Shown here: piece by piece, positions 26,317 through 35,822 of the stretch
Numbering within the stretch: position 1 is the first letter of the stretch
Layout: each line of letters starts with the position of its first letter
NCBI GenBank assembly: GCA_013177795.1
Contig: JABLXY010000001.1
Location: forward strand, 434,001-498,000
Direction of reading: 5' to 3'
DNA from: Syntrophaceae bacterium
Lineage (GTDB): Bacteria > Desulfobacterota > Syntrophia > Syntrophales > UBA2192
Length of the DNA stretch: 64,000 nucleotides
Made by a program: the position numbers and the translations under genes
Notes under the pieces: model-generated
The model's database searches: none
What the model saw: only the letters and a program-made list of their open reading frames with translations
Told to the model about the DNA's origin: nothing

Positions 26317-27726
26317 CTACCTCACCTCGTATTTGCCCTGCCTGCGGGCCTGGGCGACGATGGCCATGAGCGCCGCCGAGGCAAGCCGGGTGCGCACCGA
26401 ATCCGCCCGGCTCGTCAGTACGACGGGAACCCGGGTCCCCAGCACGATGCCCGCCCCTTCGGCCCCTGCCAGGTATGTGAGCTGCTTGAAGAGCATGTTG
26501 GCCGACTCCAGGTCGGGCGCCAGCAGGATGTCCACGTCCCCGCTCACCTCCGAGCGGATGCCCTTGATCCGCGCCGCCTCGGTGCTGATGGCGTTGTCGA
26601 AGGCCAGGGGCCCGTCGAGGATGCCGCCGGTGATCTGCCCCCGGTCGGCCATCTTGCACAGGGCGGCCGCATCGAGCGTGGAGGGGATGCTGGCATTGAC
26701 CGTCTCGACGGCGGAGAGGATGCCCACTTTCGGCCTGTCGATGCCCAGGGCATGATCCAGGTCGATGGCGTTCTGCACGATGTCCCTCTTGGCCGCCAGG
26801 TCCGGTGCGATGTTGACCGCCGCGTCGGTCATGATAAACATCTTGTGGTAGGTCGGGACGTCCATGACCATGGCGTGGCTGATCCGCCTCGAGGTCCGCA
26901 TGCCCGATGCCGAGGGGACGATGGCCCCCATGATTTCGTCGGTGTGGAGGCTCCCCTTCATGAGCGACTCCACCTCCCCCGCGCGGGCCAGCTCGACGGC
27001 CTTCTCCGCCGAGGCGTGGCTGTGGGGCGTCGGGACGATCCGGAAGGGGGAAAGATCGATGCCGGCGGCCTCGGCAGCCTTCCTGATCCTCTCCTCGGGA
27101 CCGACGAGCACCGGATCGATGATCCGCCTGCGGGCGGCCTCGATGGCCCCCATGAGCGACTCCCGGTCGCAGGGGTGCACCACGGCGCATGTGACGGGCT
27201 CGCAGGTGTCGCAGGTCTTGAAGAGATCCAGGAAGGCGTCGCTTCGCCGCAGCTCGATGTGATGGGGCGCGATGTCGTCGTATACGAGCCGCCTCGTCGG
27301 GGCCTCCACGAAGGTGACGCCTGAGATCAGCACCTTGCCGGACTGGTTTTCGCACCGTGTATCGAAGACCACGACATGGCCCTCCGGCCTCTTTTCTCTC
27401 ACGGTCGCCGTGGCCGTGAGAGTATCCCCCACGGCGATGTCGCCGCTGAAGCTCAGCTCGCGTCTGAGGATCTTCGAGCCGGGACCCGGCAGGCGGGTGC
27501 CGATCAGTGAGGAGATGAGGGCCACGGCGCCGGCGGCCTCGGTCCGCTTCCCGTATGCCGGCACGCCCGCTGCGTCCTCCGCCTTGAGGTGAAAGGCGTC
27601 CACGTCGCCCGACACAGCGGCCAGCAGCTCGACCTGGGTTTTCGTCAGGGTCACCGTCATTTCGGCGGACTGGCCGATGCGGATCTCGTCGAAGGTCACA
27701 TTCGTCAGCTCTTTTCGTTGCGGCAT
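26317..27726 (-). CDS. Fused MaoC-type (R)-hydratase and phosphate acetyl/butyryltransferase
   Basis: 469 residues from the ATG at 27726, with AGGAGCAGGAGGA directly upstream. Residues 1-145 are a hotdog MaoC-like domain with the hydratase dyad in SGDVDAFH (D41, H46). After a linker, the rest is a phosphate acetyl/butyryltransferase (PTA_PTB): DPVLVGPEERIRKAAE, SLHTDEIMGAIV, AAVNIAPDLAAKRDIVQNAIDL, VGILSAVETVN and SANMLFKQLTYLAGAE. It should convert an acyl-CoA to acyl-phosphate for AckA, with the MaoC part possibly acting on the enoyl- or 3-hydroxyacyl-CoA before it. This bifunctional form is known in Proteobacteria; the chain length of the substrate cannot be read. Confidence 0.93.
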   Translation of the reverse strand: MPQRKELTNVTFDEIRIGQSAEMTVTLTKTQVELLAAVSGDVDAFHLKAEDAAGVPAYGKRTEAAGAVALISSLIGTRLPGPGSKILRRELSFSGDIAVGDTLTATATVREKRPEGHVVVFDTRCENQSGKVLISGVTFVEAPTRRLVYDDIAPHHIELRRSDAFLDLFKTCDTCEPVTCAVVHPCDRESLMGAIEAARRRIIDPVLVGPEERIRKAAEAAGIDLSPFRIVPTPHSHASAEKAVELARAGEVESLMKGSLHTDEIMGAIVPSASGMRTSRRISHAMVMDVPTYHKMFIMTDAAVNIAPDLAAKRDIVQNAIDLDHALGIDRPKVGILSAVETVNASIPSTLDAAALCKMADRGQITGGILDGPLAFDNAISTEAARIKGIRSEVSGDVDILLAPDLESANMLFKQLTYLAGAEGAGIVLGTRVPVVLTSRADSVRTRLASAALMAIVAQARRQGKYEVR

Positions 27727-28100
27727 TCCTCCTGCTCCTTTCACGTCTCTGCGGTTATGCTTTCGAAACGCTCTTCGGCAGCCGGCACCCTGCGTGGCGA
27801 TCCCGGTTGATGCCGGGGCAGGGCATCCCCCGCCCGCAACACCACCGAGACGCATCGGCACGGATGCAGAAACGGCCCGGCCGCCTGCGGCCAAACGGCA
27901 TGGCCGCAGGGACAGGGTCCCGCCCCTGTTCGAGACTGCCTGCGCCGCACGCTCATTGAACTGCGCAAATGGTAATCGCTTTCGGCGACGCGGTAAAGGG
28001 TTTTCGAGAGCAAAGAAGGACGTCTCGTGGCTGTTGGGCACGTCCCCGTGTGCAGCCGTCCGGCATGCACGGTCTTGACCGACGGCGGGGTCTTGCGCGA
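27727..28100. other. Leader and spacer region
   Basis: About 370 bp between the MaoC-Pta start and the tRNA terminator. Several short ORFs extend the MaoC-Pta frame upstream but lack starts with ribosome binding sites and look like random GC-rich frames. No hairpin of note and no convincing promoter is recognised; transcription of MaoC-Pta/ackA presumably begins here. Confidence 0.4.
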
Positions 28101-28136
28101 CAAAAAAGCCGCCTCGCCTTAAGGGCGAGACGGCTC
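28101..28136 (-). terminator. Intrinsic terminator of the tRNA cluster
   Basis: On the minus strand AGCCGTCTCGCC and GGCGAGGCGGCT form a 12-bp stem (one mismatch or wobble) around a TTAA-containing loop, followed by T6 (28107-28102). It lies about 10 nt downstream of tRNA-Lys. Confidence 0.88.
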
Positions 28137-28144
28137 TCTTGTCC

Positions 28145-28220
<76 letters not shown>

Positions 28221-28244
28221 AGGAGTTTCGGCTTTCCTTATTTA

Positions 28245-28321
28245 TGGCGCGCCCGGCACGACTCGAACGTGCGACCAACAGATTCGAAGTCTGCGACTCT
28301 ATCCATCTGAGCTACGGGCGC
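28245..28321 (-). tRNA. tRNA-Arg (TCG)
   Basis: 77 nt on the minus strand with encoded CCA. Acceptor GCGCCCG pairs with CGGGCGC; the anticodon loop CTTCGAA gives TCG, reading CGA codons. It lies between tRNA-His and tRNA-Lys. Confidence 0.96.
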
Positions 28322-28341
28322 TCATTTGCCCGTTCTATTGC

Positions 28342-28419
28342 TGGGGTGAGTGGAGGGACTCGAACCCTCAACCTTCGGGGCCACAACCCGACACTCTAAC
28401 CACTTGAGCTACACCCACC
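28342..28419 (-). tRNA. tRNA-His (GTG)
   Basis: 78 nt on the minus strand including the genome-encoded extra 5' G (G-1), which faces C73 as in all bacterial tRNA-His. The anticodon loop TTGTGGC gives GTG; CCA is encoded. Confidence 0.97.
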
Positions 28420-28427
28420 ATCTTATC

Positions 28428-28504
<77 letters not shown>

Positions 28505-28531
28505 ACGTGACATTCCCGTCGCGAAGCGAGA

Positions 28532-28560
28532 TTAATAAACGCTTTGCCCGGTTTTGTCAA
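28532..28560 (-). promoter_or_regulatory. Strong sigma-70 promoter of the tRNA cluster
   Basis: On the minus strand TTGACA (28560-28555), a 17-nt spacer and TATTAA (28537-28532). Transcription would start near 28525, about 20 nt before tRNA-Arg(TCT). This is the nearest to consensus of the promoters seen here, as expected for stable RNA. Confidence 0.85.
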
Positions 28561-28584
28561 GCTGGATTTCAACTTTTTTTCCCG

Positions 28585-30207
28585 TCAGCGCAGGACAAAG
28601 CCCACGGTGCCCTCGAACCGGTACCCCCTGGCGCCCATCCCCTCTCCGGCCGGGTCGGTCGTGAAGAAGTGCCGCCCCGTCCCGGGGTGGAACCACCGGT
28701 AGAGCTCCCTCGTTCCGGGAAGCCGGATCGTGGCGATGTTGCCGATCGTCCCGCCGTAGACGTAGCCCTGGAGGTTCTTTCGGCCTCCGCCTCGCTCCGT
28801 GGAGTAGTAGTGATCGCCGATCGCGGGGTTGTACCAGCGGTGCAGCTCCGCGGTCCCCGCCGTGCCGGGTCCGTAGAGGCGGAAAGCCAGTCCCTCGCGG
28901 CGGTAGGCGCCGATGTAGCGGGGGTCTTCCCTCTCGGGCCTCGACGTGAACAGGATGTCTTCCCCCCGGACGTAACGCCAGACCGCAAGGTGCTTCGGCG
29001 CCGCCTCGCCGGTGATGATGAACGAAACGGGAATCCGGATGGTCCCGCCGTTGGAGGTGATCGTGACGTGGTCCGTGTAAACGCCGGGCTTCAAATCGGC
29101 GAGGCTCATCCGGACCGACACGAAGTCCGTCTCCCGCGTGGTCGTACCCGACAGCGGGGTGAGGCGCATCCACGCCGCGGGCGGTGCCGTCACCCGTGAG
29201 TCCATCGCCGAGAGGCCTTCGAGGACGACGGACCCCTCCGAAACCTGCAGCAGAAGGCTGTGAGGCCCCTCGGGAAGGCCCTGCGCAACGGTTGCCTCGA
29301 ATCGCCCGTCCTCGATGTCCTCGAAAACCAGTTCCCTGGGGGGCAGATCTCCGACCATTGCCCTCAGCGCGGCCGCTTCCGATGCAGTTCTTCCGGTGAG
29401 GACGGCACCCGATCCCCGGAACTCGACCCGCAGGGTGCAGCCGGGGGCTGCGGCCTTCGGATAGCCTTTTTCAGACGCCCAGGGACCCGTCAGCTGCACG
29501 GCGTCCTTCAGGGGTGCCGGCGGCGCGTAAGGGGCACCGGCGGACAGGGATTCGTTGTACAGCGAGATGTATCTCGTCCGGGCCGCTGCGGGCGGGACCC
29601 CGGCCCCGCCGGAGGATGCCTGCCAGCGCAGAACGCCCGCTCCCGTGTTCGATATGCGGATCCTGCGCGAGATCTCCCGCACCGGCTCCGTCTCCCCGAG
29701 GTCGATGCCCCGTGGCTCCGCCTCGAGTCTCGGCCGCGTCCTCGTTTCGGCGAGCGTGAACCGGAGGAACACGGTGCGCCCCCCGCTGTCGGATTCGATC
29801 CGAAGCGCCAGCCGCCAGGGCCCTTCGGAAAGCACCCGCCTCAGCACCAGGGATTCACCGCGCGATGTGAGCCGGATCTCCACCGTGTGACGGCCCTCTG
29901 CCGTTTCCTCTCTGAGGGAAGCCAGAAGGATGTCGACCCTCGACGGGAGGCCTGCCGTTTCCCCTGCGAGCCCGCTCCGGGAGGACTCCCAGTCGTCGGG
30001 CGCCACGAGGGTCCACCGGACCCTCTCCTCCGCAGTCGCGGTGATCTGGAACTGGGCCCGGGCCGTTTCTCCGGGGCCCAGGTCGCCGAGGTCGATCTCG
30101 CGGGCTGAAACGACGAGTGCGGCCTCCGCGTTCCCCGCTGCCTGCGGCAACAGGGCCACGAAGAGGCCCAGCACTCCGGCGGCGATGGCTCTCGCAAGAA
30201 TCGTCAT
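28585..30207 (-). CDS. Exported protein with C-terminal DUF5648 repeats
   Basis: 540 residues from the ATG at 30207. A signal peptide (AIAAGVLGLFVALLPQAAGNAEA) is followed by Ig-like or ASPM/BACON-type beta segments (VVSAREIDLGDLGPGETARAQFQI; RGIDLGETEPVREISRRIRI; DFVSVRMSLADLKPGVYTDHVTITSNGG). The C-terminal 130 residues hold repeats of the DUF5648 type, with ELHRWYNPAIGDHYYST and ELYRWFHPGTGRHFFTT. Such repeats occur in secreted and surface proteins of unknown role, sometimes with hydrolases. It is monocistronic, divergent from dprA, and ends just before the tRNA promoter. Confidence 0.8.
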   Translation of the reverse strand: MTILARAIAAGVLGLFVALLPQAAGNAEAALVVSAREIDLGDLGPGETARAQFQITATAEERVRWTLVAPDDWESSRSGLAGETAGLPSRVDILLASLREETAEGRHTVEIRLTSRGESLVLRRVLSEGPWRLALRIESDSGGRTVFLRFTLAETRTRPRLEAEPRGIDLGETEPVREISRRIRISNTGAGVLRWQASSGGAGVPPAAARTRYISLYNESLSAGAPYAPPAPLKDAVQLTGPWASEKGYPKAAAPGCTLRVEFRGSGAVLTGRTASEAAALRAMVGDLPPRELVFEDIEDGRFEATVAQGLPEGPHSLLLQVSEGSVVLEGLSAMDSRVTAPPAAWMRLTPLSGTTTRETDFVSVRMSLADLKPGVYTDHVTITSNGGTIRIPVSFIITGEAAPKHLAVWRYVRGEDILFTSRPEREDPRYIGAYRREGLAFRLYGPGTAGTAELHRWYNPAIGDHYYSTERGGGRKNLQGYVYGGTIGNIATIRLPGTRELYRWFHPGTGRHFFTTDPAGEGMGARGYRFEGTVGFVLR

Positions 30208-30264
30208 CGAGGTCTCCCGGGGCCTGCCCGGCACGAGTATTGCGAGCGGGCCGCTTGAAAATGC

Positions 30265-30300
30265 TTGACAGGCAGACCGCTGGAGTATAGAAGGTCTGCC
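30265..30300 (+). promoter_or_regulatory. Putative dprA promoter with overlapping inverted repeat
   Basis: TTGACA (30265-30270) and TATAGA (30286-30291) are separated by 15 nt, shorter than ideal. A perfect 8-bp inverted repeat, GGCAGACC (30271-30278) / GGTCTGCC (30293-30300), brackets the -10 box with a 14-nt spacer. The geometry suits a repressor operator; an RNA hairpin at the 5' end is the alternative. Confidence 0.5.
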
Positions 30301-30327
30301 TTGTACAACGTCGAGGTCACATGCTCT

Positions 30328-31476
30328 GTGGCGATCAGGGACGATCTGACAGCCTGGGTTGCGCTCAAGTCCGTCGACGGGGTCGGCAGTGTCGTATTCC
30401 GGAACCTCCTGGCGGTCTACGGGTCGCCCGCCAGGGTCTTCGAAGCCCCCCTGGACGAGCTGGAGCGAGCGGCGGGATTAAACCACAAGACCGCCCGCAA
30501 CATCAAGGAATTTCGGGCCTGGGACCGGGTCCGCAGCGAGATCGCAAGGGCCGAGCGGGAAGGCGTTTCGATCGTCACCTGCGAGGACCCGGGGTACCCG
30601 GAGAGACTTCGGAGGATCTACGACCCTCCCCCGCTTCTCTATATAAAAGGAAGCCTGGAGACGGCGGACATCCCCGTGGCCGTCGTCGGGTCCCGAAACG
30701 CAAGCCCCTACGGCCGCTACGTCACGGAAATACTCTGCAGGGAGCTGGCGCAGCGGGGGGTGACCGTGGTCAGCGGCCTGGCACGCGGGATCGACACCTG
30801 CGCGCACCGCGGCGCGCTTTCGGCCCGCGGGCGCACGATCGCCGTGATGGGCTGCGGCATCGACGTGATCTACCCGCCGGAGAACCGAAAGCTCCACGGC
30901 GAGATCGCCGTGCGCGGCGCCGTCGTGACGGAATACCCCTTCGGCACCGAGCCCGACCGCCCGCACTTCCCGGCGCGCAACCGCATCATCAGCGGCCTCT
31001 CGCTCGGGGTCCTCATCGTCGAGGCGGGGGAGAAGAGCGGCTCGCTCATCACGGCGCAATGCGCGCTGGAGCAGAACCGCGAGGTCTTCGCCGTCCCGGG
31101 CGGCATCGATCTTCCCGGTTCCCGGGGCACGAACCGGCTGCTGCGGCAGGGGGCCAAGCTCGTGGAGAGCGCGGAGGACATCCTCGACGAAATCCTGCCC
31201 CAGCTCGAGCACCCGCCCGCACCGATGCAGCGTGAGACGAAGACGCCGGCCGGCCGCCGGGGCGGGACGGAGAATCATGAAACGGGGCAAGAGCCCCTGA
31301 CGGAGAACGAATCGCGGCTGCTCGGGTTCATTTCAGAAACGCCGCAGGATGCCGATACCCTCATCAACCGTGCGGGCCTGGCCGCGGCCGAGGCCCTTGC
31401 GCTTCTGTTGTCCCTGGAGCTCAAGGGCTACATTCTCCAGCTGCCCGGGAAGCGATTCAAACGGAAGGAGACTTGA
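30328..31476 (+). CDS. dprA: DNA-processing protein DprA
   Basis: 382 residues from the GTG at 30328, with GAGG 11 nt upstream; longer frames start inside the predicted promoter. An N-terminal HhH/SAM-like part precedes the Rossmann-type DprA core: VVGSRNASPYGRYVTE, VVSGLARGIDTCAHRGAL, IAVMGCGIDVIYPPENRKL, PHFPARNRIISGLSLGVLIVEA and FAVPGGIDLPGSRGTNRLL. A C-terminal winged-helix domain follows. DprA loads RecA onto incoming single-stranded DNA. The gene overlaps topA, a common pairing. No other competence gene is in the window. Confidence 0.97.
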   Translation: MAIRDDLTAWVALKSVDGVGSVVFRNLLAVYGSPARVFEAPLDELERAAGLNHKTARNIKEFRAWDRVRSEIARAEREGVSIVTCEDPGYPERLRRIYDPPPLLYIKGSLETADIPVAVVGSRNASPYGRYVTEILCRELAQRGVTVVSGLARGIDTCAHRGALSARGRTIAVMGCGIDVIYPPENRKLHGEIAVRGAVVTEYPFGTEPDRPHFPARNRIISGLSLGVLIVEAGEKSGSLITAQCALEQNREVFAVPGGIDLPGSRGTNRLLRQGAKLVESAEDILDEILPQLEHPPAPMQRETKTPAGRRGGTENHETGQEPLTENESRLLGFISETPQDADTLINRAGLAAAEALALLLSLELKGYILQLPGKRFKRKET

Positions 31477-33698
31477 TGCCGAACGCGCTGATCATCGTCG
31501 AGTCGCCCACGAAGGTGAAGACCATCAAGAAGTACCTCGGCTCGGAGTATGATGTCCGGGCCTCCGTGGGACACGTGAAGGATTTACCGAAAAACAAGCT
31601 CGGGATCGACATCGAGCACGACTTCAGCCCCACCTACCAGGTCCTCGAGGCGAAGAAGAAAGTCATCGCCGAGCTCAAGAAAGCCGCCAAGGCGGCCGAT
31701 TCGATCTACCTCGCCCCGGACCCCGACCGCGAGGGCGAGGCCATCGCCTGGCACATCGCCGAGGAGATCGGCACGAAGGGAAAGCCGGTCTACCGGGTGC
31801 TGTTCAACGATTTGACGAAGAACACGATGCTGGCGGCCATACGCAACCCCCTGCCCCTGGACGTCAACCGCTACGAGGCCCAGCAGACCCGTCGCATCCT
31901 CGACAGGCTCGTGGGCTACCAGATCAGCCCCATCCTCTGGAAAAAGATCAGCAGGGGTCTTTCTGCCGGCCGCGTGCAGTCCGTGGCCGTCCGGATCGTC
32001 TGCGAGCGCGAGGAGGAGATCCGCAACTTCAAGCCCGAGGAATACTGGACGATCACGGCGTCCCTCGAGGGGGCGAACCCGCCGCCCTTCGAGGCCAAGC
32101 TCGTCAAGATCGCGGGCAAGAAGGCCAAGGTTTCAGATGAAGCCCAGGCCCGGGATCTCGTCGGGAGGCTGAAGGAGGCCGACTTCACGGTCAGCTCGAT
32201 CGAACGCAAGGAGACGAGGCGAAACCCTCTGCCGCCCTTCACGACGAGCAAGCTGCAGCAGGAGGCCTCGCGCTGGCTGCGCTTCTCGCCCAAGAAGACC
32301 ATGATGGTCGCCCAGAAGCTCTACGAGGGCATCGAGCTCGGCAAGGAAGGCCCCGTGGGCCTCATCACCTACATGCGGACCGACTCGGTCCGCGTGGCCG
32401 GCGAGGCCGTCGCCGAGGCGCGCGCCTTCATCCAGGACGTCTACGGCAAGGACTTCCTGCCTGCCAAGGCCAAGGTCTACGCCACCTCCGAGAGGGCGCA
32501 GGACGCCCACGAGGCCATCCGTCCCACGTCGCTGGCCTACCGTCCCGCCGAGATCAAGCCCTACCTCTCGAGCGACGAGTTCCGGCTCTACCAGCTCATC
32601 TGGAACCGGTTCGTGGCAAGCCAGATGAACCCGGCCGTCTACGACCAGACCATCGTGGACATCACGGCGGGCGACTGCCTCTTCCAGGCGCGCGGCTCCG
32701 TTTTGAAATTCGCGGGCTTCACTATCCTCTACACGGAGGGGAAGGACACGGACGACGAGAACGGCAACGGCAAGCTGCTGCCGAACCTCACGGAAAAGGA
32801 GATTCTCAAGCTCCTGGAGCTCAAGCCCGAGCAGCACTTTACCCAGCCCCCCCCGCGTTTCACCGAGGCCATGCTGGTGCGTGAGCTCGAGGAGAAGGGC
32901 ATCGGGCGGCCCAGCACCTACGCCACCATCCTCAGTACCATCCAGGAGCGCAATTACGTAAAGCTGGAACAGGGGCGCATCCATCCGACGGAACTGGGAA
33001 TGCACGTCAACGAGTTTCTCGTGAAGCGCTTCCCGAAAATCCTGGATGTTGAATTTACAGCCGGCATGGAGGACCACCTCGACCAGATCGAAAAGGGCAC
33101 GCTCAACCGGATCGACACGCTGAAAGAATTCTATGGGCTGTTGAAAAAATACCTGGATGAGGTCCCTCTCAAGCAGGAACCCAAGCCCACAGAGGATACC
33201 TGCGAAAAGTGCGGGTCCCCCATGGTCATCAAGTGGGGACGCAACGGGCGGTTCCTGGCCTGCTCCAAGTACCCCGACTGCAAGAGCACGAAGAACCTCA
33301 ACGGCAACGGCGCCAACGGCCAGGCCGAGGCCAAGCCGACGGATGTCGCCTGCGAGAAGTGCGGCAAGCCCATGGTCCTCAAGGAGGGCCGCTTCGGGAA
33401 GTTCCTCGGCTGCTCGGGATACCCGGAGTGCAAGAACACGATGCCCTTCTCGACCGGCGTGCCCTGCCCCGAGGAAGGCTGCACGGGAACGCTCGCGGAG
33501 AAGCGGACGAAGAAGGGCAAGTCCTTCTACGGCTGCACCCGGTACCCCCAGTGCCAGTACGCAACATGGGACCGCCCGATCGCCGAGGCGTGCCCCGAGT
33601 GCGGCGCGGCGTTCCTCGTCGAGAAGTACAACCGCAAGACGGGCCGCATGAAGGCCTGCGTGAAGGAAGGCTGCGGGTTCAAGGAACCGCTCGCCTGA
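31476..33698 (+). CDS. topA: DNA topoisomerase I
   Basis: 740 residues from the ATG at 31476, with GGAAGGAG 5 nt upstream. The TOPRIM domain is at the start (ALIIVESPTKVKTIKKYLG; LAPDPDREGEAIAWHIAEE). The catalytic Tyr is in LITYMRTDSVRVA. The C-terminus has three or four zinc-ribbon repeats (CEKCGSPMVIKWGRNGRFLACSKYPDC; CEKCGKPMVLKEGRFGKFLGCSGYPEC; CPEEGCTG...; CPECGAAFLVEKY). It relaxes negative supercoils. It overlaps the dprA stop (TGATG). Confidence 0.98.
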   Translation: MPNALIIVESPTKVKTIKKYLGSEYDVRASVGHVKDLPKNKLGIDIEHDFSPTYQVLEAKKKVIAELKKAAKAADSIYLAPDPDREGEAIAWHIAEEIGTKGKPVYRVLFNDLTKNTMLAAIRNPLPLDVNRYEAQQTRRILDRLVGYQISPILWKKISRGLSAGRVQSVAVRIVCEREEEIRNFKPEEYWTITASLEGANPPPFEAKLVKIAGKKAKVSDEAQARDLVGRLKEADFTVSSIERKETRRNPLPPFTTSKLQQEASRWLRFSPKKTMMVAQKLYEGIELGKEGPVGLITYMRTDSVRVAGEAVAEARAFIQDVYGKDFLPAKAKVYATSERAQDAHEAIRPTSLAYRPAEIKPYLSSDEFRLYQLIWNRFVASQMNPAVYDQTIVDITAGDCLFQARGSVLKFAGFTILYTEGKDTDDENGNGKLLPNLTEKEILKLLELKPEQHFTQPPPRFTEAMLVRELEEKGIGRPSTYATILSTIQERNYVKLEQGRIHPTELGMHVNEFLVKRFPKILDVEFTAGMEDHLDQIEKGTLNRIDTLKEFYGLLKKYLDEVPLKQEPKPTEDTCEKCGSPMVIKWGRNGRFLACSKYPDCKSTKNLNGNGANGQAEAKPTDVACEKCGKPMVLKEGRFGKFLGCSGYPECKNTMPFSTGVPCPEEGCTGTLAEKRTKKGKSFYGCTRYPQCQYATWDRPIAEACPECGAAFLVEKYNRKTGRMKACVKEGCGFKEPLA

Positions 33699-33703
33699 AC
33701 TCG

Positions 33704-33804
33704 GAAGTTGTGAAGTTGGGAAGATGAGAAGTTGAGAACGAGTCGACCAAACGCATCTCGAGGCTGTTCCGAGCTTCTCAACTTCCCAGTTTCCAAACTT
33801 CTCC
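33704..33804. repeat. Octamer-built intergenic inverted repeat, copy A
   Basis: Four tandem octamers (GAAGTTGT, GAAGTTGG, GAAGATGA, GAAGTTGA) at 33704-33735 are mirrored by complementary octamers at 33773-33804. The two arms can fold into a long, imperfect hairpin around a 37-nt unique centre. It fills the gap between topA and trmFO. Related copies lie at 36105, 41629 and 45496. Confidence 0.85.
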
Positions 33805-33805
33805 T

Positions 33806-35119
33806 ATGAAGATCAAACCCATCATCATCATCGGCGGCGGGCTGGCCGGCTGCGAGGCGGCCTGGCAGTTGACGAAGCGCGGCCATGACGTCACGCTCAT
33901 CGACATGAAGCCCGGCAAGCTCTCTCCCGCTCACCGCTCCCCGCGTCTGGCCGAGCTCGTCTGCAGCAACTCCCTGAGGTCCAACGACCTCTCGAGCGCC
34001 CCGGGCCTTCTCAAGGAGGAGATGCGCAGGCTCGACTCCCTCGTCATCGCCTCGGCCGACGCCACGTCGGTGCCCGCGGGCAAGGCCCTGGCCGTCGACC
34101 GGGCCTTGTTTGCGGAGCGGGTCGAGACGGTCCTGCTTGCGCAGAGGGGCATTCGTCTGGTTCGCGAGGAATGCACGGCGATCCCCGGGGGGGCGCACGT
34201 GATCATCGCCACGGGCCCCCTCACCTCGGATCCCCTCGCCTCGGCCATCGCGCGGCTCGTCGGCCAGGAAGCCCTGTATTTCTATGACGCCATCGCCCCC
34301 ATCGTGGACGCCGCCTCCATCGACCGCACGAAGGTCTTCAAAGCCTCACGCTACGGTGAGGGCGAGGGGGACTATCTCAACTGCCCCCTCGACGAACGGC
34401 AGTACCGCGACTTCAGACAGGCCGTCCTCGAGGGACGGGAGATCGCGGCGCGGCCCTTCGAGGACGAAAAGTATTTCGAAGGCTGCCTGCCCATCGAGAT
34501 TCTGGCCCGCCGCGGGGAGGACACCCTGCGGTACGGGCCGATGAAGCCCGTGGGTCTCGTCGACCCCCGCACGGGCAGGGAACCCTATGCCGTGATCCAG
34601 CTGCGGCAGGAAAACCGCGAGGGGACACTGTTCAACATGGTGGGGTTCCAGACCAAGCTCGCCTGGCCGGAGCAGCAGCGCATCTTCCGGATGATCCCGG
34701 GGCTCGAAAAGGCCGAGTTCCTCCGCTTCGGCAGCATCCACCGCAACACCTACATCAATTCGCCCACGCTGCTGACGGACACCCTGCAGCTGCGTGCCTG
34801 CCCCGACCTGTTCTTCGCCGGGCAGATCACCGGCGTCGAAGGGTACGTCGAGTCGGCGGCCACGGGGCTCCTGGCGGGACTCTTCCTGCACTGGATCCGG
34901 ATCGGCGCCCCTTTTTCCATCCCCCCGCGGACGACCGCCCTGGGCGCGCTGCTGCGGCACGTCAGCCGCGCCGAAGGGAAGCACTTTGAGCCGATGAACG
35001 TGAATTTCGGGCTCTTCGAGCCCCTGGCCGGGAAAATCAGGAAACGCCTTCGCGGGGCGGCTTACGCCGATCGCGCCCTCTCGGACCTTGCGCGCTGGCT
35101 CAGGGAGTCTTCCCCCTGA
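33806..35119 (+). CDS. trmFO: TrmFO, folate/FAD-dependent tRNA (uracil-54-C5) methyltransferase
   Basis: 437 residues. N-terminal FAD-binding [27 protein letters not shown], then [24 protein letters not shown] (with the family's conserved Cys region), [52 protein letters not shown] and [21 protein letters not shown]. It methylates U54 of tRNA using methylene-tetrahydrofolate. It lies downstream of topA with repeat A between. The 3' end overlaps the convergent gene by 20 bp. No ribosome binding site is evident because the repeat abuts the ATG. Confidence 0.97.
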   Translation: MKIKPIIIIGGGLAGCEAAWQLTKRGHDVTLIDMKPGKLSPAHRSPRLAELVCSNSLRSNDLSSAPGLLKEEMRRLDSLVIASADATSVPAGKALAVDRALFAERVETVLLAQRGIRLVREECTAIPGGAHVIIATGPLTSDPLASAIARLVGQEALYFYDAIAPIVDAASIDRTKVFKASRYGEGEGDYLNCPLDERQYRDFRQAVLEGREIAARPFEDEKYFEGCLPIEILARRGEDTLRYGPMKPVGLVDPRTGREPYAVIQLRQENREGTLFNMVGFQTKLAWPEQQRIFRMIPGLEKAEFLRFGSIHRNTYINSPTLLTDTLQLRACPDLFFAGQITGVEGYVESAATGLLAGLFLHWIRIGAPFSIPPRTTALGALLRHVSRAEGKHFEPMNVNFGLFEPLAGKIRKRLRGAAYADRALSDLARWLRESSP

Positions 35120-35822
35120 GCCCGCTTGGCCCGCGTTTCCCCTGCCGCCCGTCCCCGAAGATCCTAGACAGGGCCTCGCGGGTGCGGGGCAGCGGATCGT
35201 CCGTTTGCGACAGGAACTCCTGGAGACGTCCTAGGTCGTCGATCGTGTCGACGTCGAAGGACGGCGGCAGGCAAAAGCAGGACAGCCCGAGGGAGCGGGC
35301 CCGGTCGACGGTCTCGCGCAGCGCCCTGCCGGTACCCAGCGCAACCCCGGTGAAGAGGTCCGCGGGGCAGCGGAGCCCGATCAGGTTGTAGCCCCCGTCG
35401 TCTGCGGGCACAAGGACGACGTCGTGATGCCGGAGCCCCTCGAATGCGGCCTCTACCTGCTCCGGCGGCATGTGGGGGCAGTCGGCTCCCATCGCGGCCA
35501 CCCGCCGGTACCCTTCCCCAAACAGCGCGCCGAAGGCACTTCGCAGCCTTTCCTGCAGGCTCTTTCCTGACTGCCCCCGGCAGTCGGCCTTTCCCCCGAA
35601 CAGGGCCCCAAAGGGGCTTTCCGGCGGCGTGAAAAACCACAGCAGGGGCCGCTGCTGCGAGCCGAACTTGGCCTCCAGGTCATCGAGGAAGGCCCTGTAG
35701 ACGGCAAGGGTCCGACCGGATCCGAGGTCCCTTGCGAGCCGCCGCTTGACGGCCCCCGCCTCCGGGTAGCGAGCCATGATGACGAGAGCCTCGGGGGCCG
35801 ATTTGCGGGCGTGATGGCTCAT
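35100..35822 (-). CDS. DUF2064 / TIGR04282 family glycosyltransferase-like protein
   Basis: 240 residues from the ATG at 35822. [66 protein letters not shown] and [12 protein letters not shown] are the hallmarks of TIGR04282, a GT-A-like nucleotidyl/glycosyltransferase group. Some members are annotated in arsenosugar biosynthesis, but that role is not implied here: no ArsS or ArsM gene is nearby. It overlaps the ferredoxin stop by 4 bp and so is coexpressed with it. Confidence 0.9.
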   Translation of the reverse strand: MSHHARKSAPEALVIMARYPEAGAVKRRLARDLGSGRTLAVYRAFLDDLEAKFGSQQRPLLWFFTPPESPFGALFGGKADCRGQSGKSLQERLRSAFGALFGEGYRRVAAMGADCPHMPPEQVEAAFEGLRHHDVVLVPADDGGYNLIGLRCPADLFTGVALGTGRALRETVDRARSLGLSCFCLPPSFDVDTIDDLGRLQEFLSQTDDPLPRTREALSRIFGDGRQGKRGPSGLRGKTP

